Shown: positions 9,663 through 17,143 of the stretch, one piece after another
Numbering within the stretch: position 1 is the first letter of the stretch
Layout: each line of letters starts with the position of its first letter
Assembly (NCBI GenBank): GCA_030765605.1
Contig: JAVCCG010000059.1
Coordinates: 1-64,000 of the forward strand
Direction: 5' to 3'
Source of the DNA: Candidatus Alcyoniella australis
GTDB taxonomy: Bacteria > Lernaellota > Lernaellaia > JAVCCG01 > Alcyoniellaceae
DNA: 64,000 bases
Position numbers and translations under genes: made by a program
Notes under the pieces: generated by a model
Database searches by the model: none
What the model was told of the DNA's origin: nothing
What the model saw: the letters and a program-made list of their open reading frames with translations, nothing else

Positions 9663-10683
9663 TCGTCCCTCCGCCGTCCGGCTGTTGTTGATCGTCGACC
9701 GTCCAGAGAGGCTGGTTGGCGATCGCCGGACGCCGCTGGCCGAGCTCGCGCATATTGGGCACCGGGTAAACCGCGATGCCGCTTTCGAGCGTCTCGACCA
9801 TAAAGTGGTTGTTGTTGGGGTTGGTGTGGACCTGGATCGTTGTGCCGTAATCCATCGAGACTCCGCTGGTCAGGCGGTAGGTCCCCGGCGGCAGATAGAG
9901 GTAGAAGCGGTTGCTGCGACGGTGAGTCAGCATGTCGTCGGTGATCACGTAGCGCCGCAGTCCGCGCAACAGGTCGTGCTCGGCCACCAGCAGCTTGTAG
10001 TCCAGATCCTTGCGGCCGGGCTGCTCGGAGCTGACGCGTACGGTGTCGAGGGTTATCGCGTCGATCACGTCCTGGCTCAGCGCCTTGCCGTAGAACGTCA
10101 GGCGGATCGAGGAGGTCGCGCCCCAACTCCCCTTGGAGTCCGAAAGCCACTGCCCCAGCTCGTGGGGCACCCGCGAGCTGTCGTCCTGCACCTTGAGCGA
10201 GAGCACGTCGGGGTAGATCGCCTCGGCGCGCTGAATGTAGTCGTTGGCCGCGGCCTGATAGCCCTCGAAGCCCTTGGCAATGCCCATCAGGGCAAAGGAC
10301 TCGCCGTAGAGCGGGGCCAGCGGACTGGCTACTCCGCCGTCGACCACGTCGGAAATGTTGCCGATGTTCGAGGCGTCCAGCGGATCGGCGCTGTCGGCCT
10401 GCATGTAGAACAGCGGGAACTCGACTTCCTCATAGAGCAGCTCCTCGATCTGTTCGACCAGCAGCCGCTTGGAGCGGTTGTCGCGGGCCACGCGCAGCTG
10501 CTCGATGCAGCGCACCATGTCCGAGAGCACCCACTGCAGCTTGAGAAACATCAGGTCGGGCTCGGCCGGCTGCGGCGCCTCGACCGCCGCGGCCTCGTCC
10601 TGACCCAGGGCCAGCGCGGGCAGCAGCAGTCCCAGGACCAGCAGCAGGCAACACATTTTTTTCAATTTGGACCGGGCGCTCAT
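9649..10683 (-). CDS. Secreted protein of unknown function in the ExbB/ExbD operon
   Basis: A 344-aa exported protein. The start is ATG 10683: it overlaps the preceding stop (ATGA) and gives a classic signal peptide, MSARSKLKKMCCLLLVLGLL, cleaved after ALALG. A longer reading from 10998 lies inside the upstream gene and was discarded. The mature protein is mixed helical in the first half (LQWVLSDMVRCIEQLRVARD). The second half looks beta-rich with a carboxypeptidase-regulatory or TonB-accessory feel (RFYLYLPPGTYRLTSGVS), followed by NNHFMVETLESGIAVYP. No family recognised. Position between the TPR-like protein and ExbB suggests a periplasmic component of the same machine. Confidence 0.75.
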   Translation of the reverse strand: MSARSKLKKMCCLLLVLGLLLPALALGQDEAAAVEAPQPAEPDLMFLKLQWVLSDMVRCIEQLRVARDNRSKRLLVEQIEELLYEEVEFPLFYMQADSADPLDASNIGNISDVVDGGVASPLAPLYGESFALMGIAKGFEGYQAAANDYIQRAEAIYPDVLSLKVQDDSSRVPHELGQWLSDSKGSWGATSSIRLTFYGKALSQDVIDAITLDTVRVSSEQPGRKDLDYKLLVAEHDLLRGLRRYVITDDMLTHRRSNRFYLYLPPGTYRLTSGVSMDYGTTIQVHTNPNNNHFMVETLESGIAVYPVPNMRELGQRRPAIANQPLWTVDDQQQPDGGGTNEAQ

Positions 10684-12140
10684 TGGCTCACCTCCGCCGC
10701 GGCCGGGGCCTCGGAACAGACCGTGCCGTAGCTGCGCTCGATGCTCACCGCCTCGACCGTTTCGCCAAAGCGCAACAGGAACCCGACGTAGGCCGCCTGA
10801 GCCGTGCAGAACGGCTCGTCGTAGCTCGACGGCGGTCGGCCGTTGAACTTGTTTAGCGTGAACTTGAAGGCCCGCGAGGCTGAGGTCAGGCACATCTCGC
10901 GGTACTTGTCGAACATCAGCGGATCGCCCACCGACTGGCTGGCGAGCTTGGAGGCCGCGTCCGCGATGCGCAGCAGATCGTCGGGCTTGCTCTCCCAATC
11001 AAAGCCGATGTCGAACGCGTTTTCGCGCAGGGCGACCACCGCTTGGTAGTCCTCGCGCTCCCAGAGGAAGTAGATCAGGCCCGAGAGGTTGCGGCCGTAA
11101 TGCTTTTGCAACTGGGCGGTCAGGTCGGCGTTGTCCGGCTCGAAGCGGTAGGTGCGGTCCTCGCGCTCGGGCTTCTTGGCGGCAATGCGATCCATGATCA
11201 CCAAACCGTCGGCCGCGTTGTGGAACCCCAGCTTGTAGAACTCGAGTTTCTTGTCCTTGTCCTCGCTTTGGTACAGCGAGCACAAATAGGCGATGCGCTC
11301 GTTGAGCACGGACTTGGCCTTGGGCGTGCGCGCGCGGCTCAGTCCCTCCTTATAGTAGTAGAGGGACTTGTGGAACATCTCCTGGGTCTCATCGTCCTGC
11401 ATGTACTCGCCCTCGCGCCGATCGCCGAGGTACTTGTACATCCCGACCACCGGGTTGCGGTCGAAGTAGGTCGCCACGTACAGGTCGCCCATCCAGCCCG
11501 AGATCGTCTCGAGGTTGGCCTGACGCACCTCGTTCTCGCCCAGCGACGGGTCGATATCGACGAAGCGGTCGGAGAGCATCCGCAGACGCGCCGTGAGCCA
11601 ATAGACCAGGGCCAGGTCCTCCTGCTCCTTGATCATCAGCTCGGTCAGCGACTGCTGATACTGCAGGGCCCAGCTCAGCAGGGTGTCGGACATCACCTGC
11701 GGCGAGAAGCCCTCCTCGGCGTGGCGATTGATCACCGCATCCCACATCTCGTCCGTGCCGCGCCAGATCAAGGCCCGCTTCTCCTCGCGGCTGCTGACCT
11801 CCTCAAGCGCCTCGACCCGCGCCTGCCCCAGGGCAAACGACGTCGAGGGCATGTAGTACAGGTGCAGCGAGCGTTCGAGATCCTCGATCACGCCGGTGAG
11901 GTCTGCGACCGATCCGTTTTCGTCATACAGCTTGGAGCGCGCCTGTCCGCAGTAATAGAGGATGCGGTCGGGATACTCGGTCTGTAGAATCCGCTCGGAT
12001 TCAGCCTCGCACAGCGCAACCAGCCCCTGGTAGTCCTCGGCCATGAACAATGTGCGGCACTGTTCCGCGTCAATCGCCAGGGCCGAGAGCGGCAGTGCGA
12101 GCGACAACGCCGCCAGCGCCAACAGCGCCCGCGTCCTCAT
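10680..12140 (-). CDS. Secreted helical-repeat (TPR-like) protein
   Basis: A 486-aa exported protein with signal peptide MRTRALLALAALSLALPLSA. The rest is almost entirely alpha-helical with spaced Tyr/Ala/Leu pairs typical of degenerate tetratricopeptide repeats (e.g. EQCRTLFMAEDYQGLVALCE, SGLIYFLWEREDYQAVVALR). Several Cys are present (CEAE, YYCGQ, YLCSL, FCTAQ). No catalytic motif is visible. In trans-envelope machines such periplasmic TPR proteins act as scaffolds. It shares a 4-bp stop/start overlap with the next gene, so the two products are probably made in step. Confidence 0.7.
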   Translation of the reverse strand: MRTRALLALAALSLALPLSALAIDAEQCRTLFMAEDYQGLVALCEAESERILQTEYPDRILYYCGQARSKLYDENGSVADLTGVIEDLERSLHLYYMPSTSFALGQARVEALEEVSSREEKRALIWRGTDEMWDAVINRHAEEGFSPQVMSDTLLSWALQYQQSLTELMIKEQEDLALVYWLTARLRMLSDRFVDIDPSLGENEVRQANLETISGWMGDLYVATYFDRNPVVGMYKYLGDRREGEYMQDDETQEMFHKSLYYYKEGLSRARTPKAKSVLNERIAYLCSLYQSEDKDKKLEFYKLGFHNAADGLVIMDRIAAKKPEREDRTYRFEPDNADLTAQLQKHYGRNLSGLIYFLWEREDYQAVVALRENAFDIGFDWESKPDDLLRIADAASKLASQSVGDPLMFDKYREMCLTSASRAFKFTLNKFNGRPPSSYDEPFCTAQAAYVGFLLRFGETVEAVSIERSYGTVCSEAPAAAEVSQ

Positions 12141-12192
12141 CGCCGACTCCCATCAAGGGCCGTTGTGTCCGTTTTAATTTTCGGTATGTGAC

Positions 12193-13185
12193 TCATTCCT
12201 TCTTCCATGCCTCGATAATCTGGTTGTCGGAACATCTGAGTTTATAGCTGCCGGCTAAGACGATCGAACCGGCGAATTTGCCGTAGCAACGCGCGTTGAG
12301 GTGCGCCAGTGGACCGAGGTTACTTACCCGCACCCAGCGTCCGCTGACCGTCTCGTTGGCGCGCGGCGGCGTCTTCTTGCGCGTACTCACCGGCGCCAGC
12401 TCCTCGCCGTCGCCGGTTCCCGAACGTCCGCGGCCCGGGGTGCCGACCTTCAACGGCCCGCCGCCGGCTCCGTCTCCGGGTCCGGTACGGCGCGTGCCGA
12501 TGTTGGACAGGCTCAGCGGCCGCGCGTCGTCGTCGTTGCGATCGGTGTTGCCAAAAGCGCTGGGCAGGTCGGCGACCACGTCGTCGCGCCGCGCCGCGTC
12601 GACCTTGACCCCGGCGCGCTGTTCGTCCTCTCGTCGCTCGATCTCCATCTGCTGACGCAGATCCTCGAGCTGGCGATCCTGCTGATCCTGCAGCCGGTCG
12701 AGCTGTTCGTCGGGAATCGGCTCCGGCGTAGACTCGGGGGTCGGCTCGGGCTCGGGCGGCGGCGGCGTGGGCTCGGGCGGCGGCGGTGGCGGCGGCTTGG
12801 GCAGGTCGATCTCGGGCGGAATCATCGCGATCAACCGCTCGCGGGCATTCTCGGAGAACGGCTCGAAGTTCCAGATCAGCAGCAACAGCAGCGCGGCCAG
12901 ACCCACGTAGGCCAGGTTGCGCGGCCGCGAGGTCCACTCACGCAGCATGGCGCTGATCGCCGTGCTGATGAACGCCAGGTCGCTCTGGCTCTCGGGGCGT
13001 CGCATCTGAACCGCAGCCAGGGACCCGCGCCCCTCGTCCTGGCGCTCGAAAATGAACGCCTCGGCGGTGATGTCCAGGCCGAAGAACAGCTCGGCGACTT
13101 CGCGATCATCCAGATCGAGGCGCGCGCGGTCGAGCCGCTCGGGCGCTGCCGTGTCGTTCTGGGTCTGCGGAGTATCGTCGGTCAT
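12193..13185 (-). CDS. TonB-like inner-membrane protein with cytoplasmic domain
   Basis: A 330-aa protein with a cytoplasmic N-terminal region of about 88 residues, one membrane helix (about 91-106, LAYVGLAALLLLLIW) and then a long Pro-rich periplasmic stretch (PKPPPPPPPEPTPPPPEPEP, about 125-155). A Gln/Arg coiled coil (RLQDQQDRQLEDLRQQ), a Gly-rich linker and a short C-terminal domain with two Cys (NARCYGKF, KLRCSDNQ) follow. Layout resembles TonB or the gliding-machine proteins GltG/GltJ, which likewise have a cytoplasmic module. The C-terminus does not show the usual TonB motif, so the outer-membrane partner may differ. It overlaps the upstream gene by 4 bp and lies in the ExbB/ExbD operon. 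Confidence 0.75.
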   Translation of the reverse strand: MTDDTPQTQNDTAAPERLDRARLDLDDREVAELFFGLDITAEAFIFERQDEGRGSLAAVQMRRPESQSDLAFISTAISAMLREWTSRPRNLAYVGLAALLLLLIWNFEPFSENARERLIAMIPPEIDLPKPPPPPPPEPTPPPPEPEPTPESTPEPIPDEQLDRLQDQQDRQLEDLRQQMEIERREDEQRAGVKVDAARRDDVVADLPSAFGNTDRNDDDARPLSLSNIGTRRTGPGDGAGGGPLKVGTPGRGRSGTGDGEELAPVSTRKKTPPRANETVSGRWVRVSNLGPLAHLNARCYGKFAGSIVLAGSYKLRCSDNQIIEAWKKE

Positions 13186-14042
13186 TCAGGTATTCCTACG
13201 AACTGGTCGAGGAACTTCTCTTGGTGCATGCGGTAGCGGGTCCAGTCAAAGCCAATCACCATCCGGTAGATGCGGTATTCCTCGCCCTCTTGCAGCTTGT
13301 GCGAGCGGCCGCCGAAACAGCTGTTGTAGACCAGCAGCCCGTAGCCCACATAGATCCCCGAGGTGGTCTCCTCGGGATAGGGCGAGAAGAAAATCACGTC
13401 GCCGAAGCGCAGGTCCAGCGGATTTTCAACGCGCTGGGCCACGCGAACGATTGAGCCCTCGACGTCGTCGCCGGCTATCTGCAGCTTGTAGGGCATCTGC
13501 AAGACTTCTTCGAGGAAGTGCCGGTCGGAGCACATGCCGTGGGAGTCCAGCTTGTCGATCAGCCGCGGCGAAATCACCGTGCCCTCCATCGAGCTGACCA
13601 GGTCGCTTGCCGCCAAGTCGGTATCAGGATATTGCAGGTTGCACGGACCCTCGGTGATCTCGAGATCGAGCAGCACCTGACGCCGGCCGTCGAGGTTACG
13701 AAAATTGCGCAGCCCGATCACCTGCACGTCGAATAAGCAGGCCCCCAACCGGTCGCTGATGGTGAAGTTGTCCCACGAGGCGATGGAAAACGGCGTGTAG
13801 ACACCGTTGTCGTTGCGATAGAAATCGACGTTGAGTTTACGCTCGTAATAGCCCAGCGAGCGCGCCAGCAGCTTGTAGCTCGGCGGACTGCTCAGCTTCT
13901 TAGTGGCCAGCACGTCCTCTTGGTCGAGGTTCTTGTTGGCGCAACCCACTGCCAGAGCCAGCGTTGCGATCAAGGTCAACGTCAGGACGATCGAGATCAG
14001 CCGTTGCTTTGCCAATGTCGAGTTGTTGTTGTGGCCAGTCAT
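13182..14042 (-). CDS. Lipoprotein of unknown function
   Basis: A 286-aa protein with a lipobox ending LAVGC at about residue 34 after a 20-residue hydrophobic stretch, so it is a predicted lipoprotein. The mature part has a segment with GACLFDVQVIGLRNF. Near the C-terminus GDVIFFSPYPEETTSGIYVG is followed by GLLVYNS, which resembles the GDLVFF..HVGIY pattern of NlpC/P60 cell-wall peptidases. A Cys in GMCSDRHFLEEVLQMPY stands where the P60 nucleophile region could be, but the usual DCSG and His context is not clear. Function therefore open. Gene order (after the outer-membrane protein, before TonB-like) suggests an envelope-anchored part of the complex. Confidence 0.65.
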   Translation of the reverse strand: MTGHNNNSTLAKQRLISIVLTLTLIATLALAVGCANKNLDQEDVLATKKLSSPPSYKLLARSLGYYERKLNVDFYRNDNGVYTPFSIASWDNFTISDRLGACLFDVQVIGLRNFRNLDGRRQVLLDLEITEGPCNLQYPDTDLAASDLVSSMEGTVISPRLIDKLDSHGMCSDRHFLEEVLQMPYKLQIAGDDVEGSIVRVAQRVENPLDLRFGDVIFFSPYPEETTSGIYVGYGLLVYNSCFGGRSHKLQEGEEYRIYRMVIGFDWTRYRMHQEKFLDQFVGIPE

Positions 14043-14043
14043 C

Positions 14044-14979
14044 TCAGCGTCCCCTCTTGAGCCGGTTCTCGTAGACCGTAACGCCGATGAAGACCCGGGC
14101 CAGCGGGCTGCCCGCGCCGTCGATCAATCCGGCAGCTCCGCCCACGGTCAGCGCCACCGGCGTGAAGTTGCCCAAGAAGTAGCGGTAGGCCACCGCGGCC
14201 TCGCCGTAGCTGGTGTTCTCGTTGGTGAACAGCCCGTCGAGCGGCGAGCGGAAGGCCGTGTCGACCAAGATCGAGCCGTACTGACGCAGGCGGAAGGTCG
14301 CGCCCAGGCTCGTGAGCAGCTCGTCGCCGGTCTCCATCTTGAGCTCGCCGGAGTCCGCGCCGGGGTTGTACACGTAGCCGCTGTTGAGCGCCACGGTCCA
14401 CCAGGTGCGTCCCAGGTCGGCGATCAGCCGCGCGGTCAGGCCGAACTCGCCGTCCGTGGCGAAGCTGTTGTCGCGGGCGTCGACCGGCACGGTCCCGGTG
14501 AGGTTCAGCGCCAGACCGTAGCAGCGGCGGCGGCGATCGAAGAGGATCCCCTTGGCCTCGAAGCGAAGATCCTCGACCAGTGTGGTCGGAATGTCCTCGT
14601 CGTCGAACTCGCTGTTGATGGTGCGATAGGCCACCACCGGCACGGCCACTCCCAGGTTGGCGAAGCGCGTCAGGCCGATCGAGTACAGGGCGTTGACCGC
14701 GACCTGGTTCTCGACCAGCCGCTCCTCGTCGCCGTTGTCGAAGTTGACCTGCAGCGGGTCGATCGAGTCGTCGATGTATCCGCCGTAGTGCATGCCCAGC
14801 CAGGACAGCGATTCCGAGCCGTGGGTGAACAAAATCCCGCTGCCGTCGGCCGCAGGCCGAAAGTAGTGAAAGTTCTTGACGGCGAACCCCTCGGCCGCGG
14901 CGTCGGGAGCTGCGACCAGACTCAGGGCGAGCACGATCAAGATCGCCAGCACCCAGGCGCCTATCGTCTTTTTGTGCAT
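14044..14979 (-). CDS. Outer-membrane beta-barrel-like protein
   Basis: A 311-aa exported protein. ATG 14979 (MHKKTIGAWVLAILIV) is chosen rather than 15018 because it gives a standard signal peptide cleaved after AAAEG. The mature part alternates hydrophobic and polar residues with many aromatic-ended strands (e.g. YSIGLTRFANLGVAVPVVAY, LALNLTGTVPVDARDN, SILVDTAFRSPLDGLF) and ends with a strand-like tail VFIGVTVYENRLKRGR. This resembles the barrel found at the N-terminus of some OmpA-type proteins, but no OmpA peptidoglycan-binding domain follows. A likely outer-membrane pore or anchor for the operon's machine. One base separates it from the lipoprotein gene. Confidence 0.7.
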   Translation of the reverse strand: MHKKTIGAWVLAILIVLALSLVAAPDAAAEGFAVKNFHYFRPAADGSGILFTHGSESLSWLGMHYGGYIDDSIDPLQVNFDNGDEERLVENQVAVNALYSIGLTRFANLGVAVPVVAYRTINSEFDDEDIPTTLVEDLRFEAKGILFDRRRRCYGLALNLTGTVPVDARDNSFATDGEFGLTARLIADLGRTWWTVALNSGYVYNPGADSGELKMETGDELLTSLGATFRLRQYGSILVDTAFRSPLDGLFTNENTSYGEAAVAYRYFLGNFTPVALTVGGAAGLIDGAGSPLARVFIGVTVYENRLKRGR

Positions 14980-15084
14980 TTTAATTCCGTGTGACCTGCT
15001 TAGCACGGTTGTGTCCATTCCTTTCTCAAGCTGCCCGATGGTCCCGCGGCAGCCCGCGGCCGCGCAATCGGCTGAGCAGCCGGC

Positions 15085-16929
15085 TCAACGCCCTTGGCAC
15101 GAGCCGTTACGCTCGCTTGGCTTTCCTATGCTGTGATAAATCAATTTGGGCAACGCCTGCTCGACCCACCAGGGATCGTCGTCCCACTGGAGCTGCCACA
15201 GCAGTTCGGCCGCGCCAAGCGGCTCGATGCTGAAGGTCGCCTCGAAGCCGTCGGACTCGATCCAGAGCACGCGACCGATGAACGGACCCTCGCAGAGGCC
15301 GAAGATCACGTCGCCTGGGGCCACCTCGTCCAGCCGCGGCTCGTCGCTGTAAGAATATGTAACGCTTAGGCGACTGCAATCGATCCCGACCTCGGCGTTG
15401 TCGCCCAGCTCGTGCAGGCCCTCGTGGTCCAGCCAGCACCAGGGGTCCTCGAAGTCGGTCCAACCGTTGCAGTCGTCGTCAATGCCGTTGTAGCAGTTCT
15501 CAAAGCGTCCGGGATTGACCTGCGGGTTCTCGTCGTCGCAGTCGTTCTCGCAGACCATCCAGCCGTCCTCGTCCTCGTCGAGCTCGTCGTCGGGCAGTTC
15601 TCCGTCGCAGTCGTTGTCCTCGCCATCGCAGATCTCGGGCGCACCGGGATATGTATCGGGATTGGTGTCGTCGCAGTCGTCCTCGCACAGCATGTAGTCG
15701 TCGCCGTCCTCGTCGAGCTCCCACGGAGCGACTTCGCCGTCGCAGTCGTTGTCAATGCCGTTGCAGCCCTCGGCCGCGTTGGGATGGATATCGGGGTCCG
15801 TGTCGTCGCAGTCGTCTTCGCAGGCGAGGTAACCGTCGTTGTCCTCGTCGTCCTCGTCGTAGCGCAACTCGCCGTCGCAGTCGTTGTCCTTGCCGTCGCA
15901 GACCTCGTCGGCACCCGGATGGGTGTTCGGATCGCGGTCGTCGCAATCGTCTTCGCAAACCATCCAGCCGTCGATGTCGAAGTCGGCCTCGTCGTCGCCC
16001 GGTGCGCCGTCGCAGTTGTCGTCCTTGCCGTTGCAGGTCTCGGGCGCTCCGGGATAGGCGTCGGGATCGTTGTCGTCGCAGTCGCCCTGGCAGATCATGA
16101 ACCCGTCGTCGTCAAGGTCTTTCTCGGTGGGGTCGACCGCGCCGTCGCAGTCGTTGTCGATCCCGTTGCAGCCCTCGGGCGCGTTGGGATGGACCGTGCG
16201 GTCGCCGTCGTCGCAGTCGCCGTCGCACTGTAGATAGCCGTCGCCATCCGAATCCTGCTCGTCGACCGGGATTGCGCCGTCGCAATCGTTATCCAGGCCG
16301 TCGCACAGCTCCGGAGCGCCGGGGTAAATCGCGGCGTTGTTATCGTCGCAATCGTCGCTGCAACCCAGCACGTTATCGCCGTCCGCGTCCTCCTCGCCGG
16401 CGAGCAGCGTGCCGTCGCAATCGTTGTCCAATCCGTCGCAGACCTCGGTGGCGTCGGGGTGGATCGCCGAGTCGTGGTCATCGCAGTCGCCGTCGCACTG
16501 GTACACGCCGTCGCCGTCCCAGTCCTGCTCCTCGGGATCGACCTCGCCCGAGCAGTTGTTGTCGATTCCGTCGCAGAGCTCGACCGCGCCGGGATAAACA
16601 AAGGCGTTGTCGTCGTTGCAGTCGCCCTCGCAGATCATCAGGCCGTCTTTATCGAAGTCCAGCTCATCGGGCTCAAGCTCGCCCGTGCAGTCGTTGTCCA
16701 GGCCGTCGCAGATCTCATCGGCGCCCGGATGCACCTCGGGCCGCGTGTCGTCGCAGTCGAACCCGCCGCACTCGATGTCGTAATAACCGTCCCCGTCCAG
16801 GTCGCAAGGGTCGGCGCCCCCATCGTCATCGTCGTCCCCGTCGTTGTTGCATCCGATGCAAAGCAACATCAGGCACAACAACAGCGCAATCGGAAAAACC
16901 AGCCTATGTCCGTTGCCGTTCAATTTCAT
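15085..16929 (-). CDS. MopE-like lipoprotein with ten Asp/Cys repeats
   Basis: A 614-aa predicted lipoprotein. ATG 16929 is preferred to 16935 because GGAG lies 6 nt before it but abuts the other. The lipobox ends LLCIGC, followed by a short Asp tether. Residues ~35-510 are ten tandem units of about 46 aa with the plan DxDxDGxxxCxxDCDDxxxxxxPGAxExCDGxDNDCDG, the MopE/PF11617 'putative metal-binding motif'. The spaced Asp residues look like calcium sites and the paired Cys like disulphides. The C-terminal ~100 residues (YSYSDEPRLDEVAPGDVIFG and onward) form a separate beta-rich domain. It is the first gene after a TTGACA promoter and leads the ExbB/ExbD cluster. A surface Ca-dependent structural or adhesive role is inferred. 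Confidence 0.88.
   Translation of the reverse strand: MKLNGNGHRLVFPIALLLCLMLLCIGCNNDGDDDDDGGADPCDLDGDGYYDIECGGFDCDDTRPEVHPGADEICDGLDNDCTGELEPDELDFDKDGLMICEGDCNDDNAFVYPGAVELCDGIDNNCSGEVDPEEQDWDGDGVYQCDGDCDDHDSAIHPDATEVCDGLDNDCDGTLLAGEEDADGDNVLGCSDDCDDNNAAIYPGAPELCDGLDNDCDGAIPVDEQDSDGDGYLQCDGDCDDGDRTVHPNAPEGCNGIDNDCDGAVDPTEKDLDDDGFMICQGDCDDNDPDAYPGAPETCNGKDDNCDGAPGDDEADFDIDGWMVCEDDCDDRDPNTHPGADEVCDGKDNDCDGELRYDEDDEDNDGYLACEDDCDDTDPDIHPNAAEGCNGIDNDCDGEVAPWELDEDGDDYMLCEDDCDDTNPDTYPGAPEICDGEDNDCDGELPDDELDEDEDGWMVCENDCDDENPQVNPGRFENCYNGIDDDCNGWTDFEDPWCWLDHEGLHELGDNAEVGIDCSRLSVTYSYSDEPRLDEVAPGDVIFGLCEGPFIGRVLWIESDGFEATFSIEPLGAAELLWQLQWDDDPWWVEQALPKLIYHSIGKPSERNGSCQGR
15450..16835 (-). repeat. Ten-unit coding tandem repeat (about 140 bp each)
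   Basis: The DNA for the MopE-like units repeats with a period of roughly 138-141 bp, each with a near-constant core encoding CDG-DNDCDG. Units are diverged in synonymous and linker positions, so this is an old protein repeat rather than recent amplification. Confidence 0.85.
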
Positions 16930-16995
16930 CGGCATCTCCGGTAATCAGCGATCCTGGTTTTTTGCTCAAGAAAATTGGGCTGCACCAGAATGTTG

Positions 16996-17024
16996 ATTCT
17001 TAATTGTGCAAAAAACCCTGTCAA
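16996..17024 (-). promoter_or_regulatory. Candidate promoter of the MopE-like / ExbB-ExbD cluster
   Basis: TTGACA (17024-17019), a 17-nt spacer and AAGAAT (17001-16996) on the minus strand, about 70 nt before the MopE-like start. The -35 is a perfect consensus. It sits in the only long gap upstream of the cluster. Confidence 0.6.
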
Positions 17025-17143
17025 GTGCGAATACATTAGTTCGCGGGCATTATCCAATCAAATCAGCCTGCTTACCACGGTCCTGCTCCGGCTCTTGAAC
17101 CGGCGTCCGGGTCGTAGAAACCAAGGCCGGAGGGCCGCACAGC

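Noticed and set aside
9460-10731. 423-aa plus-strand ORF
   Set aside because: Antisense to exbB-like and the secreted-protein gene, both with clear signal peptides, overlaps and motifs.
10684-10998. N-terminal extension of the 9649 gene product
   Set aside because: Arg-rich shadow of the upstream TPR-like gene; the signal peptide begins at 10683.
15412-16233. Val/Ala-rich plus-strand ORF
   Set aside because: Antisense shadow of the MopE-like repeats; its regular pattern mirrors the Asp codons.
15450-16835. CRISPR-like array suggested by regular repeats
   Set aside because: The ~140-bp units are coding, in frame, and diverge at synonymous sites; no short identical direct repeats with unique spacers.
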